Below are positions 37,087 through 45,903 of a DNA stretch of 64,000 nucleotides, piece by piece. Position 1 is the first letter of the stretch. Every line of letters begins with the position of its first letter. The stretch is from Methylomonas fluvii (GTDB lineage: Bacteria > Pseudomonadota > Gammaproteobacteria > Methylococcales > Methylomonadaceae), in NCBI RefSeq assembly GCF_014850975.1, contig NZ_JACXST010000003.1, positions 1 to 64,000 of the forward strand, given 5' to 3'. A program made the position numbers and the translations under genes. The notes under the pieces are model-generated. The model did not search any database. It worked only from the letters and a program-made list of their open reading frames with translations, and had not been told where the DNA came from.

Positions 37087-37218
37087 GTACTAAATTTCTG
37101 TTGGGGTACAGGGCGCAAAGTGGTTTCGTCAGCTTTTTAACAACTTGGAAAAGGTAAAAAATTCGGTAGAAGTTTAGCCGAGTTATTTTTATATGCGTAA
37201 CAATAAGTTACGATTAGT
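37087..37218 (+). promoter_or_regulatory. CRISPR leader with IHF-like site
   Basis: An AT-rich 132-bp leader. Just before the first repeat is TAACAATAAGTTA (37198-37210), one mismatch from the IHF consensus WATCAANNNNTTR, inside a perfect inverted repeat CGTAAC-aataa-GTTACG (37196-37212). IHF bends the leader for Cas1-Cas2 in E. coli I-E. An IHF/HU-type gene is present at 58177. Confidence 0.65.
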
Positions 37219-39934
37219 GCGTTCCCCGCACCCGCGGGGATGAACCGTAATAAACCTCAGCCGCGCCGATGCTATTGAGGCGTTCCCCGCACCCGCGGGG
37301 ATGAACCGCCTACATGGACAACGGTGACACCTACCCGAACGCGTTCCCCGCACCCGCGGGGATGAACCGCGATAGTTTGAGGTGCAATCAAAGGCGGGTG
37401 AGCGTTCCCCGCACCCGCGGGGATGAACCGCTTGCAAAGATCGGGCGCCTCTTGAATCGTTGGCGTTCCCCGCACCCGCGGGGATGAACCGTCACACTGA
37501 GGCTTACCCATACGGCGTTTCAAGCGTTCCCCGCACCCGCGGGGATGAACCGTAATAAACCTCAGCCGCGCCGATGCTATTGAGGCGTTCCCCGCACCCG
37601 CGGGGATGAACCGGTAAACAGCCGCAGCACAGAGGCAAAGAACGCGCGTTCCCCGCACCCGCGGGGATGAACCGTGATGGAGTTACGCGGCAAAGGCGCA
37701 CGGCAAGGCGTTCCCCGCACCCGCGGGGATGAACCGCGCATTACCCACCGCCACTAAACCGCTTAAAACGCGTTCCCCGCACCCGCGGGGATGAACCGCC
37801 TTTGTAATGGTTGCCGCCGATTTGGGTGTTGCGTTCCCCGCACCCGCGGGGATGAACCGACATGCGCCGCCCGCCCGTTACGCCCCGGCCAGCGTTCCCC
37901 GCACCCGCGGGGATGAACCGGCCACTACGCCGAGGTCGATCAGTTTGGAGCGGCGTTCCCCGCACCCGCGGGGATGAACCGTCGATAAACAGGTTGCGCA
38001 GCTCATTTTCAACGCGTTCCCCGCACCCGCGGGGATGAACCGCCGTCGGTCCGCAGTATGTTTATTGGGTAATGGCGTTCCCCGCACCCGCGGGGATGAA
38101 CCGTCTTCCGTGTGCCTATCAATCCCACCAATGGCGCGTTCCCCGCACCCGCGGGGATGAACCGCGGATGACGACGAATACGGCGAAGATGAAGAGGCGT
38201 TCCCCGCACCCGCGGGGATGAACCGCAAGAGGCGGACACATGATCGTATCTGAACGCGCGTTCCCCGCACCCGCGGGGATGAACCGTCATCATCGGTTAT
38301 GCACTGATGCCCGCTATCGCGTTCCCCGCACCCGCGGGGATGAACCGGCATTTCATTTAACTTAATTTGACATTACAAAGCGTTCCCCGCACCCGCGGGG
38401 ATGAACCGTTGGCGGTCGCAGTTAGCGTGTCGCTTTCCTGGCGTTCCCCGCACCCGCGGGGATGAACCGCACTCTTACCACTGCCCGGGGTACCGGTTAC
38501 AGCGTTCCCCGCACCCGCGGGGATGAACCGAGTCAGTGACCACACCGGAAATGATCGAGAAAGCGTTCCCCGCACCCGCGGGGATGAACCGCCACCGGAA
38601 CCAGTTGCAGGCGCACCACCACCGCGTTCCCCGCACCCGCGGGGATGAACCGCCAGTTGTTAGCGTGAACGTTTCCGCCGTTTCGCGTTCCCCGCACCCG
38701 CGGGGATGAACCGTCATGGCGCGGATTCCAGTTGTTCCAGGTCTTGCGTTCCCCGCACCCGCGGGGATGAACCGCGTTATAAGGAGGGTAAACAGTCGCA
38801 GTAGTAGCGTTCCCCGCACCCGCGGGGATGAACCGAATCAGTCACTACTCCGGAAATGATCGAGAAAGCGTTCCCCGCACCCGCGGGGATGAACCGCCGA
38901 TAATCAAAGGTAACGCCAGGCATCACCAGCGTTCCCCGCACCCGCGGGGATGAACCGCCTTGGATTAACCTCCAGCAACTTAAGCATTTGCGTTCCCCGC
39001 ACCCGCGGGGATGAACCGCTGATTACAGTTGTCGTGATAGCGTTGTGCCAGCGTTCCCCGCACCCGCGGGGATGAACCGGCTATCAGTTTGCGGATAGCC
39101 TTGGTCATCCGGCGTTCCCCGCACCCGCGGGGATGAACCGCTATTTTTGTGACTGGTCCACGGTATCAATTCGCGTTCCCCGCACCCGCGGGGATGAACC
39201 GGACACATGGAAAAAGGGCGCAGACGTTGCAGAGGCGTTCCCCGCACCCGCGGGGATGAACCGCCGGCCGAAATAATGGCCCACTTTGATTCATTGCGTT
39301 CCCCGCACCCGCGGGGATGAACCGCAACCCGGTGCCGGCTGAAATTTCCAGCGTTGGCGTTCCCCGCACCCGCGGGGATGAACCGCCAGCACCGGAAAAC
39401 CTCATGGCCGGCCGGATGCGTTCCCCGCACCCGCGGGGATGAACCGTTGTCCACCTACGGCGGGAAGCTGGCGGAGAAGCGTTCCCCGCACCCGCGGGGA
39501 TGAACCGAATGATCACTCATGCCGCGCACCCTCTATTGCGCGTTCCCCGCACCCGCGGGGATGAACCGCCATGAACAAACAGCTTTCAGCTTCGGAAATG
39601 GCGTTCCCCGCACCCGCGGGGATGAACCGCGGCTAATCCGGCCCAGGTACCTGACAAAGTGGCGTTCCCCGCACCCGCGGGGATGAACCGAACACCCTGC
39701 TGTACTCGTCAACCTGAATATCGCGTTCCCCGCACCCGCGGGGATGAACCGTTGACGGAAACGAAAACCTAACTGCGCCATTAGCGTTCCCCGCACCCGC
39801 GGGGATGAACCGATGGCTAAGCCCCAAGGTGCTCCACCACCGCTGCGTTCCCCGCTCCCGCGGGGATGAACCGCTTCCGCAAGATGGCTCAATGGAAGTA
39901 GTTATGCGTTCCCCGCACCCGCGGGGATGAACCG
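37219..39934 (+). CRISPR. Type I-E CRISPR array, 45 repeats, 44 spacers
   Basis: 29-bp repeats starting GCGTTCCCCGC and ending GGGGATGAACCG, perfectly regular at 61-bp steps. Spacers are 32 nt except three of 33 nt (after repeats 8, 9 and 33). All repeats seen are identical except number 44 (39845), with A to T in the loop (CCCCGCTCCCGCGGGG). The leader is on the cas2 side and transcription runs on the plus strand. Spacer 1 and spacer 6 are identical. Spacers 22 and 27 differ at only about 4 of 32 positions. Minus-strand ORFs across the array (repeating SSPRVRGT, RFIPAGAGNA, VHPRGCGER) are artefacts. Confidence 0.99.
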
Positions 39935-40020
39935 AAATTGATCTCGGAATTAATCGCAAAATCTTGTATAAAGTACGACAGCTATTATGGTTCTGACATG
40001 GTCGAAAGACGTCACCAATA

Positions 40021-42804
40021 TTATTGCGGCCCCATGCCCCAGCCTTCCAGTTCCGACTGCCTTTTGACCGTGGGCACATTCAGATCGGTCATCCGGCCTT
40101 GGGTGCGGGTTAAGGTATCCTGCCGACCACTGGAGGCAGCACCGTATTTCTGCGGATTCAACCGGCTGCCGCTGCCGGTCAATTGATCGAGATTCAACAT
40201 GGATGCAGCATTGGCGTCTGTCGGCAAATGCCCGGTCTGTGCCAGAATGCCTAACCATTCGTCCAGATTGACTTGAGTCCAATCGACGCGATACAGATCC
40301 GATACTTTGATACCGCTACAACTGGGATTTTCCGGCGTACCAAAATCCATCCCCAGTTGTGGTTTGATTTGTTCGTTGAGGATGCGTGCTAGCGGCGAGT
40401 TGTAGCAGCAATAGCTTTCCTCGCGCTCCCAACAGACGCCAGCGACCTTGCTTTTGCAGAAGGTGCCTAAGTCTTTGCAGACTTTCAACTGCTTTTTCGC
40501 CGCCAGTTCGTATTCCGATTGTTCGCAGGAATACACCATCTGGATAATCATGATGATGATCATGACCACGGTATAAGCTCCCATCAAGGTGCTGAGCATT
40601 TCACCGGCCACGGCTGCACCGCCGCCCAGTTCAACGCCGCCGGATTGCGCCGCTGGCGTCAGATTGCCCGCCGAATCGAACGCCGCCTGGCCACCAGCGC
40701 TGAACAAGGCATTACCCGCCGCCTCGCCAAAGGTACTACCGATCCATTCCGCCACGGAATTGGTCAGTTCGGTTTTGAGTGCATCCAACAGGCCTTGCTC
40801 GGCAATATCCGATACGCTGAGCAAATCGGAGCCGACCAAGTCATTGACGCCGGAGGCAAAGCTGTTTTGCACGCCATTCCAGGCATCGCCTGCCATTGAG
40901 AACGGTGTCCTCAGGGTTTCCCAGGCACCACGAATCGCCGAGGTACTGTCCATGGTCATAATCGCATTGTCCATTTGACTGGTGGCCAGCAGTAAGTCGA
41001 TGTATTTTCCAAGCCCCATGGCACCTGAAGGCGTTTCGCAGCAATCCACCAGATTCAAGGTGCCGCCGACCATTTTGCAGCTCGCATCCTTGCCTTTGAA
41101 TACCTGGCAGGAGGTGGGATCTTTCTGCTGCAGATCAGCATTGGCATAATCACAACTCAAATCCATCGCCATTTGCTGAGCGGTATTGAGTAAAGCCACC
41201 GCCTTGCTGAAATCCTGACTTTGCGTACGGTTCACCGTCACGCAGTCTTCACCCATACAGCGAATCGGGCCCGCACATTGCTGCTGGGTGCTACTTTGAA
41301 TACCGGGAATGGCCACCGACTGGCCACAGTCATAGGTATCGACGCTATCCCAACAGGTACCGGATCCCAGTACGTCCAAGCACTGGCTTTTGATAAACGC
41401 ACAACCGCGACTTTCCAAAGTGGAACAACGGGTGGTCGGTGTATTACCACTCGGCGGTTGCAGACAATGCGTGCCTGCTGTGTCGGTCCAGCATTGTCCC
41501 GTGGCACTTAAATCACACTGGCCTGACGCCGAGACACTCATGCAGGTATTACGAATTCCGGTTGAGCTGGCCACCGGCGCTTGACTTAAATCCGACCCAC
41601 ACATCAAAACTTGCGATGTTGGATCGACATAACAACCCGTGTTATTGGCAGGGTCGTTGGTACAACTGAGTTGACTGCCGGCCTGGCAAATCCCATCGGT
41701 AATCGCATTGGCCAGGTTTTGGCAATTCGGTCCGCTCCAGCTCCATTGATCCTGGCTAATCAACTTCGAGACATCGTAGCGCAGGCGAATCCGTGAATAG
41801 CCTTCGCCATTGCCACCAACCATCGTGTCCTGTCGAAACACCTTATTGCCGGTGCTGTTGAAGGCATAGGTCACATCCGTATTCGGATGATCCACCCAGC
41901 TTTTGCTGAGCTCACAAGATCCGCCCCAGCCCGAGGAACCCGTATAAATCAGATTGCCGCCGTAATACACCCGTGCATGGTCATCGAACTCGACCATTTC
42001 CAAGGTGGCACTGGTAATCGCTTCCGGGTGGATAACGTTATAAGTGACTTGCCAAGTAAACACGCTACAACCGGCTGACCAGTAATTGTCGCCGACCACA
42101 CCCACATACAAATCCATACAGCCCGGACCGCAGCTTGAGATGCCGCCGTTACCGGATACATAGGTCAGTAACGGTTCGACCTGCACTTGATGTGTCGCCG
42201 TACAACTGGACGGTATGGTCGGTTGGCGCAGACACAGTTGATAATCCGGCACCTGTACCGCATGACTAGTCGCTGTTTGCGTCGTCACCGTGGTGCAGTC
42301 CGAGAACGACTGCGCCCAAGGCGTAAAATGGGCAAACACTTGATCGCCAGCATTCCAGACCGCATCGTTTTGTAAATCCGGATGCGACTGGTGGGCATTG
42401 TTGACCAGGGTGCGATAGGCATTGCCGGTGGCACTGCTTTCGGTGTTCAACGAGGTCTGCGCATCCAAACCGGCAGCAATCGTGCCGGGATTATTGCCAT
42501 ACAGACTGGTGATATTGGCGGTCGTGCTGTTGGTGGTATTGGCATCCGGAAACAACGTGCCAATCGAGAGGGTGCTTTCCTGCGTCGAACCCGGATTCAA
42601 GGTCATCACGCCACTGCCGTTATCCAGCGGAAAGTGAAACCCACCTAGAATTTGTTGCCCAGTCTGCTGTCCCTGCTGGCCTGCGGCTTGAATCGCATCC
42701 GCCCAGGACACACCAAACGGCGTCCAGGCCAGCGTCACGCACAATATTCCAGACAGTGTCTGGACAAACCGGCACTGCGGATCGAATAGCGCTCTGAAGC
42801 CCAT
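40021..42804 (-). CDS. traN: TraN-type mating-pair stabilisation protein
   Basis: 927 residues from the ATG at 42804, which overlaps the traU stop. Signal peptide at residues 1-35 (LSGILCVTLAWTPFGVSWA). Very Cys-rich central part (over 40 Cys, for example CNDPANNTGC-like motifs) typical of TraN outer membrane adhesins. The C-terminal region has a hydrophobic stretch (VVMIIIMIIQMVY). It contacts the recipient and stabilises mating pairs. Last gene of the transfer operon before the CRISPR array, whose final repeat is 86 bp away. Confidence 0.9.
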   Translation of the reverse strand: MGFRALFDPQCRFVQTLSGILCVTLAWTPFGVSWADAIQAAGQQGQQTGQQILGGFHFPLDNGSGVMTLNPGSTQESTLSIGTLFPDANTTNSTTANITSLYGNNPGTIAAGLDAQTSLNTESSATGNAYRTLVNNAHQSHPDLQNDAVWNAGDQVFAHFTPWAQSFSDCTTVTTQTATSHAVQVPDYQLCLRQPTIPSSCTATHQVQVEPLLTYVSGNGGISSCGPGCMDLYVGVVGDNYWSAGCSVFTWQVTYNVIHPEAITSATLEMVEFDDHARVYYGGNLIYTGSSGWGGSCELSKSWVDHPNTDVTYAFNSTGNKVFRQDTMVGGNGEGYSRIRLRYDVSKLISQDQWSWSGPNCQNLANAITDGICQAGSQLSCTNDPANNTGCYVDPTSQVLMCGSDLSQAPVASSTGIRNTCMSVSASGQCDLSATGQCWTDTAGTHCLQPPSGNTPTTRCSTLESRGCAFIKSQCLDVLGSGTCWDSVDTYDCGQSVAIPGIQSSTQQQCAGPIRCMGEDCVTVNRTQSQDFSKAVALLNTAQQMAMDLSCDYANADLQQKDPTSCQVFKGKDASCKMVGGTLNLVDCCETPSGAMGLGKYIDLLLATSQMDNAIMTMDSTSAIRGAWETLRTPFSMAGDAWNGVQNSFASGVNDLVGSDLLSVSDIAEQGLLDALKTELTNSVAEWIGSTFGEAAGNALFSAGGQAAFDSAGNLTPAAQSGGVELGGGAAVAGEMLSTLMGAYTVVMIIIMIIQMVYSCEQSEYELAAKKQLKVCKDLGTFCKSKVAGVCWEREESYCCYNSPLARILNEQIKPQLGMDFGTPENPSCSGIKVSDLYRVDWTQVNLDEWLGILAQTGHLPTDANAASMLNLDQLTGSGSRLNPQKYGAASSGRQDTLTRTQGRMTDLNVPTVKRQSELEGWGMGPQ

Positions 42805-43835
42805 CACAAACCCACGCAGCAGTCCTGCCAACGCCACAGCAGGTAGAGGTGATCTTCACCTGGCCCCGGAAAGGTACGTCCAGCGCCCCATTTGAACGTT
42901 GTTTCACCAATGACATGGTTGGATTCGGTTTCCGCGACCGGATAGAACATCGACAGCCGGTATTGGGATTTGGGGATAAAGGGGTAAATGGAGCCACCAC
43001 ACAGAGACTCGTTACCGGAAGTTTTCCAGGCAAGGCCTCGGCGATGTAATGCCGCCGTTGCCCGTGTCGCCAGCAAACTGGTAATTCGAGGATCAGTGCC
43101 GTAACTGGTCGGCGAAATGCCCGATAAGGGATACATATGCCCCCAAGCACCGGCACACCAGAACAACGCATCCAAAGGATTGCCGGTGGCTGCCGCTGCG
43201 GCATCGGCGACACAAGCCGATATCGCTACAGGATTGGCAAACAACGCCGTTTCCGGACTGGTAAAAAACGCCAGTAAGTCGTTGTTCCAGGTGGGATCCA
43301 GTTCTGAGACATACAGCAAATCGAAATCCCGGTAGCCGTCACTGTTGCAGCGACCATCCCAGAACAGATCCAGCATAATGGTCAGCGGAAAGGCGAAGTA
43401 GTGGTAATTGAAAAACGACATCTCACTGGCATCGAAGTCGGCCTTGCCGGTGGTCGCAATCAAACGCACATTCGAGGCACTGAACTTATGACCGCCAAGG
43501 GCAGGGGAGCACCAAGGATTGCGGACGATTTCAATCAAACGGGCTGGATTCCACAAACCCATGGTCATGCCCAGTTCCGGTATGCCCATGGGATCGGTAC
43601 AGAAGCAGAACTTCTGATCGGTAGCGATACTCGGCACATTGCCACCCCCTAACGAGGCACCGGCGGCGCGAATCGGAAACAAACAGCTCCAACAAATATC
43701 CGTGATGAGTTTGCCCGACCACAGCTGGGCATCGGCGCATAAAGGATCAGTAGCGGTTGTCGTGGTATCGGCATAAAGCGGGCTTGTCAGTGCCATCAGC
43801 ACCCCAAAAACCCAGTGGAAAACGCTTCGCTTCAT
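42804..43835 (-). CDS. traU: TraU-type conjugation protein
   Basis: 343 residues with signal peptide MKRSVFHWVFGVLMALTSPLYA. Family marks: CWSCLFPIRAAG, CFCTDPMGIPELGMTMG, PWCSPALGG. Periplasmic protein needed for DNA transfer and pilus assembly in F-type systems. Overlaps traW and traN by a few bases. Confidence 0.94.
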   Translation of the reverse strand: MKRSVFHWVFGVLMALTSPLYADTTTTATDPLCADAQLWSGKLITDICWSCLFPIRAAGASLGGGNVPSIATDQKFCFCTDPMGIPELGMTMGLWNPARLIEIVRNPWCSPALGGHKFSASNVRLIATTGKADFDASEMSFFNYHYFAFPLTIMLDLFWDGRCNSDGYRDFDLLYVSELDPTWNNDLLAFFTSPETALFANPVAISACVADAAAAATGNPLDALFWCAGAWGHMYPLSGISPTSYGTDPRITSLLATRATAALHRRGLAWKTSGNESLCGGSIYPFIPKSQYRLSMFYPVAETESNHVIGETTFKWGAGRTFPGPGEDHLYLLWRWQDCCVGL

Positions 43836-45031
43836 AACCGCGCTCCCTGTGAAGGCGGCACTTTGCGTTCATGAACCATCAGGTGGTTGCCAGCCTGTTC
43901 CACAATCGCCGGTACCTGCTGTAATCGAAAACGACTGCGCACATCCGGCGTCAGTAAATACACCGGTGCCTGCAGCGTGATTTCCAATGTCTTCAACTGT
44001 TCCCAGCCATCCAGACGCGGTAGGGATGTGGCCAAATACAGCACACGAGCTTTTTTGTCCTGGCAGGATTGACGCTGAATCAGCTCGACCTGAGCCGGTA
44101 CCGTGGCATCGAATACCATCAGACATAAGCCAAACGGCATTTTGTCCAACGGATTGACGGTTTGTCCGGCACGGATGATTAATTGGCCGTTGGGCGCTAC
44201 CAGATCCCGCGGGGCGGTGATGGTCAGATCCACCGTCCGATCACGATCGGCCTGAGCCGTGGGTAAATCTTCAAATTTCTGTTGTGCCCAAAATCGAGCG
44301 ATGGCTTGTTGTTGCTTTTGTTTCCAGTCGATGGCGGCCATCCGGCGTTTGATATCTTCGAGCAAGTCGATTTCAGCAATCTCACCGACATCGCCTAAGG
44401 TGCCTAAATCACCTCGTTTGCCGGCTTTGATCTGCTCGTCCAGCCAGGACAAACTACTGACACCACGAACGTGTAAACGCGATTGTCCGTCTTGTTCGAC
44501 GACGATGTCCGGTACGGATATTACCGACCAGTGTTGAAAACGGGTGGGATCAATCAGGATGTTGGGCAGCTGCTCAATGTCTTTCAGCAAGCGTTTGAGG
44601 TCCGCCATCAACGCCGGTAGTTTTTGTCCGGGCTTAGGCCCGCGAAACACCAGCAACACATCATCTCGCCCTGAAGCTTCTTCAAAAATGCCTTTCAGCG
44701 CCGTATCACCGAGCGAAAATGAGACAAATATAAGGGTGAGGGGTTTGTTGGATTGGTTTGTCGAAAGGCTTCTTTCCGTTCCCGTTGATAACGCAGGGTT
44801 TTGAATTGATTGCGCGGTTTCAAATACCTGCATCGCCTGGCGTTTCAGGTCCAACGGTGCAGTCTGACCGTTCAGCCAATCCGGTCGAGGCTGGCCTTCC
44901 AAGGCTTGCAAGATGGCCTGAGAACGTTGCAGCCAGGCTTCCTCCGCCTTAACTGTCTGCACACAGAAGCAGCAGAGAAAACAAAGCGCCGATTGCAGCC
45001 AACGATGTAGTGGTCGATCAAAACAACGCAT
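43832..45031 (-). CDS. traW: TrbC-TraW fusion protein
   Basis: 399 residues from the ATG at 45031. Signal peptide with LQSALCFLCCFCVQTVKA. Residues about 80-215 match TrbC (LTLIFVSFSLGDTALKGIFEEA, FRGPKPGQKLPALMADL), and the C-terminal part matches TraW (DLVAPNGQLIIRAGQTVNPLDKMPF). In F these are two genes; SXT/IncA/C-type elements have the fused form. Periplasmic pilus assembly factor. Confidence 0.88.
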   Translation of the reverse strand: MRCFDRPLHRWLQSALCFLCCFCVQTVKAEEAWLQRSQAILQALEGQPRPDWLNGQTAPLDLKRQAMQVFETAQSIQNPALSTGTERSLSTNQSNKPLTLIFVSFSLGDTALKGIFEEASGRDDVLLVFRGPKPGQKLPALMADLKRLLKDIEQLPNILIDPTRFQHWSVISVPDIVVEQDGQSRLHVRGVSSLSWLDEQIKAGKRGDLGTLGDVGEIAEIDLLEDIKRRMAAIDWKQKQQQAIARFWAQQKFEDLPTAQADRDRTVDLTITAPRDLVAPNGQLIIRAGQTVNPLDKMPFGLCLMVFDATVPAQVELIQRQSCQDKKARVLYLATSLPRLDGWEQLKTLEITLQAPVYLLTPDVRSRFRLQQVPAIVEQAGNHLMVHERKVPPSQGARL

Positions 45032-45581
45032 AAGCCCGCCCAATCACCTGGTGGTCGTAGACATAGCCCCAATAGCGCGAGTCAAAACTCTTCGGCGTTT
45101 GCCCGGTCATCCAGTAGGCTGCCGGTGGAATGGTTTCATTGCGTTTAAAGCTGGCGGCGGGTTTTTTGAGTTTTTCCGCCAACGGCAAGCCTTCGATGAT
45201 CAGTGAACCGTTGACCGTAGTTTGATGACTGTCGACCTGAATTCGATCACCGGTGACACCGGCGGCAATCTTGACGATAATCTGGCCGTCCTTGAAATAC
45301 GGGGCCATGCGTTCCGCGCGAAACGCCATTAGATCGCCTCGCCAGATGTCTTTGTTGTAGGTGTCGATCAGATAAATCCATTTATCCGGTAAACAGCGAT
45401 CCACTTGATCGTCGCCGCCGAACAGGAAGCGTTGACCGACGTAGCGTTCAACGGCCAATATCAATACCAAGATGGGCAGCGCTTTCAGCAAGAACATCCC
45501 GAAAGCCGCTTTGGTTTGGTAAGGTCTTAATCGGCCGGGTTTTGATTGCGTAGAGGATGCGGGTTGATGATGCGTGCTCAT
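45018..45581 (-). CDS. trhF: TraF/TrhF-type S26 peptidase
   Basis: 187 residues from the ATG at 45581. One N-terminal membrane segment (GMFLLKALPILVLILAV), then a signal-peptidase-like domain: DRCLPDKWIYLID at the place of the Ser nucleophile box, GDLMAFRA, and VKIAAGVTGD with the general-base Lys. A Cys stands where S26 enzymes have Ser, as I recall for this family. Proposed to process the pilin. Confidence 0.85.
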   Translation of the reverse strand: MSTHHQPASSTQSKPGRLRPYQTKAAFGMFLLKALPILVLILAVERYVGQRFLFGGDDQVDRCLPDKWIYLIDTYNKDIWRGDLMAFRAERMAPYFKDGQIIVKIAAGVTGDRIQVDSHQTTVNGSLIIEGLPLAEKLKKPAASFKRNETIPPAAYWMTGQTPKSFDSRYWGYVYDHQVIGRAYALF

Positions 45582-45585
45582 AAAC

Positions 45586-45903
45586 TCACCGTCCTGGCGC
45601 TTGAATGTATAAATCACTGGGCGCAGCGACCACGGCAGTCGAATCAATCACCAGATAGCCCGCATCACTTAGTTTTTTGGCCTGGCCTTGCCAGTCGTCA
45701 ACCATCTTGGTCATTTGCTCTTGCGTAGCATTGGGCGGTATCGACTGAATCAGCTTCGCCCGGTCCAGGATAAACACCGGTGTCACAAGATTGAGTCGAG
45801 CGATGGGTTGCTGCAATTGTTGACGCGCGGCAAACCAGCCGCCCACGGTGCCTAAACTGGCGGCGATCAATACCATGCTCAGCCATTGTGATTTAACGTC
45901 CAT
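45586..45903 (-). CDS. trbI: TrbI-like F-type conjugation protein
   Basis: 105 residues. N-terminal membrane anchor (WLSMVLIAASLGTVGGWFAA), then a periplasmic part with FILDRAKLIQSIPPNATQEQ, typical of TrbI/TraI-type small inner-membrane pilus proteins. Its start overlaps the end of traC by 11 bp and its stop is 4 bp before trhF. Confidence 0.75.
   Translation of the reverse strand: MDVKSQWLSMVLIAASLGTVGGWFAARQQLQQPIARLNLVTPVFILDRAKLIQSIPPNATQEQMTKMVDDWQGQAKKLSDAGYLVIDSTAVVAAPSDLYIQAPGR

Noticed and set aside
37189..39892. A series of minus-strand ORFs with repeating RFIPAGAGNA, VHPRGCGER and SSPRVRGT segments
   Set aside because: They are translations of the CRISPR repeat and spacers in the antisense frames, not proteins.
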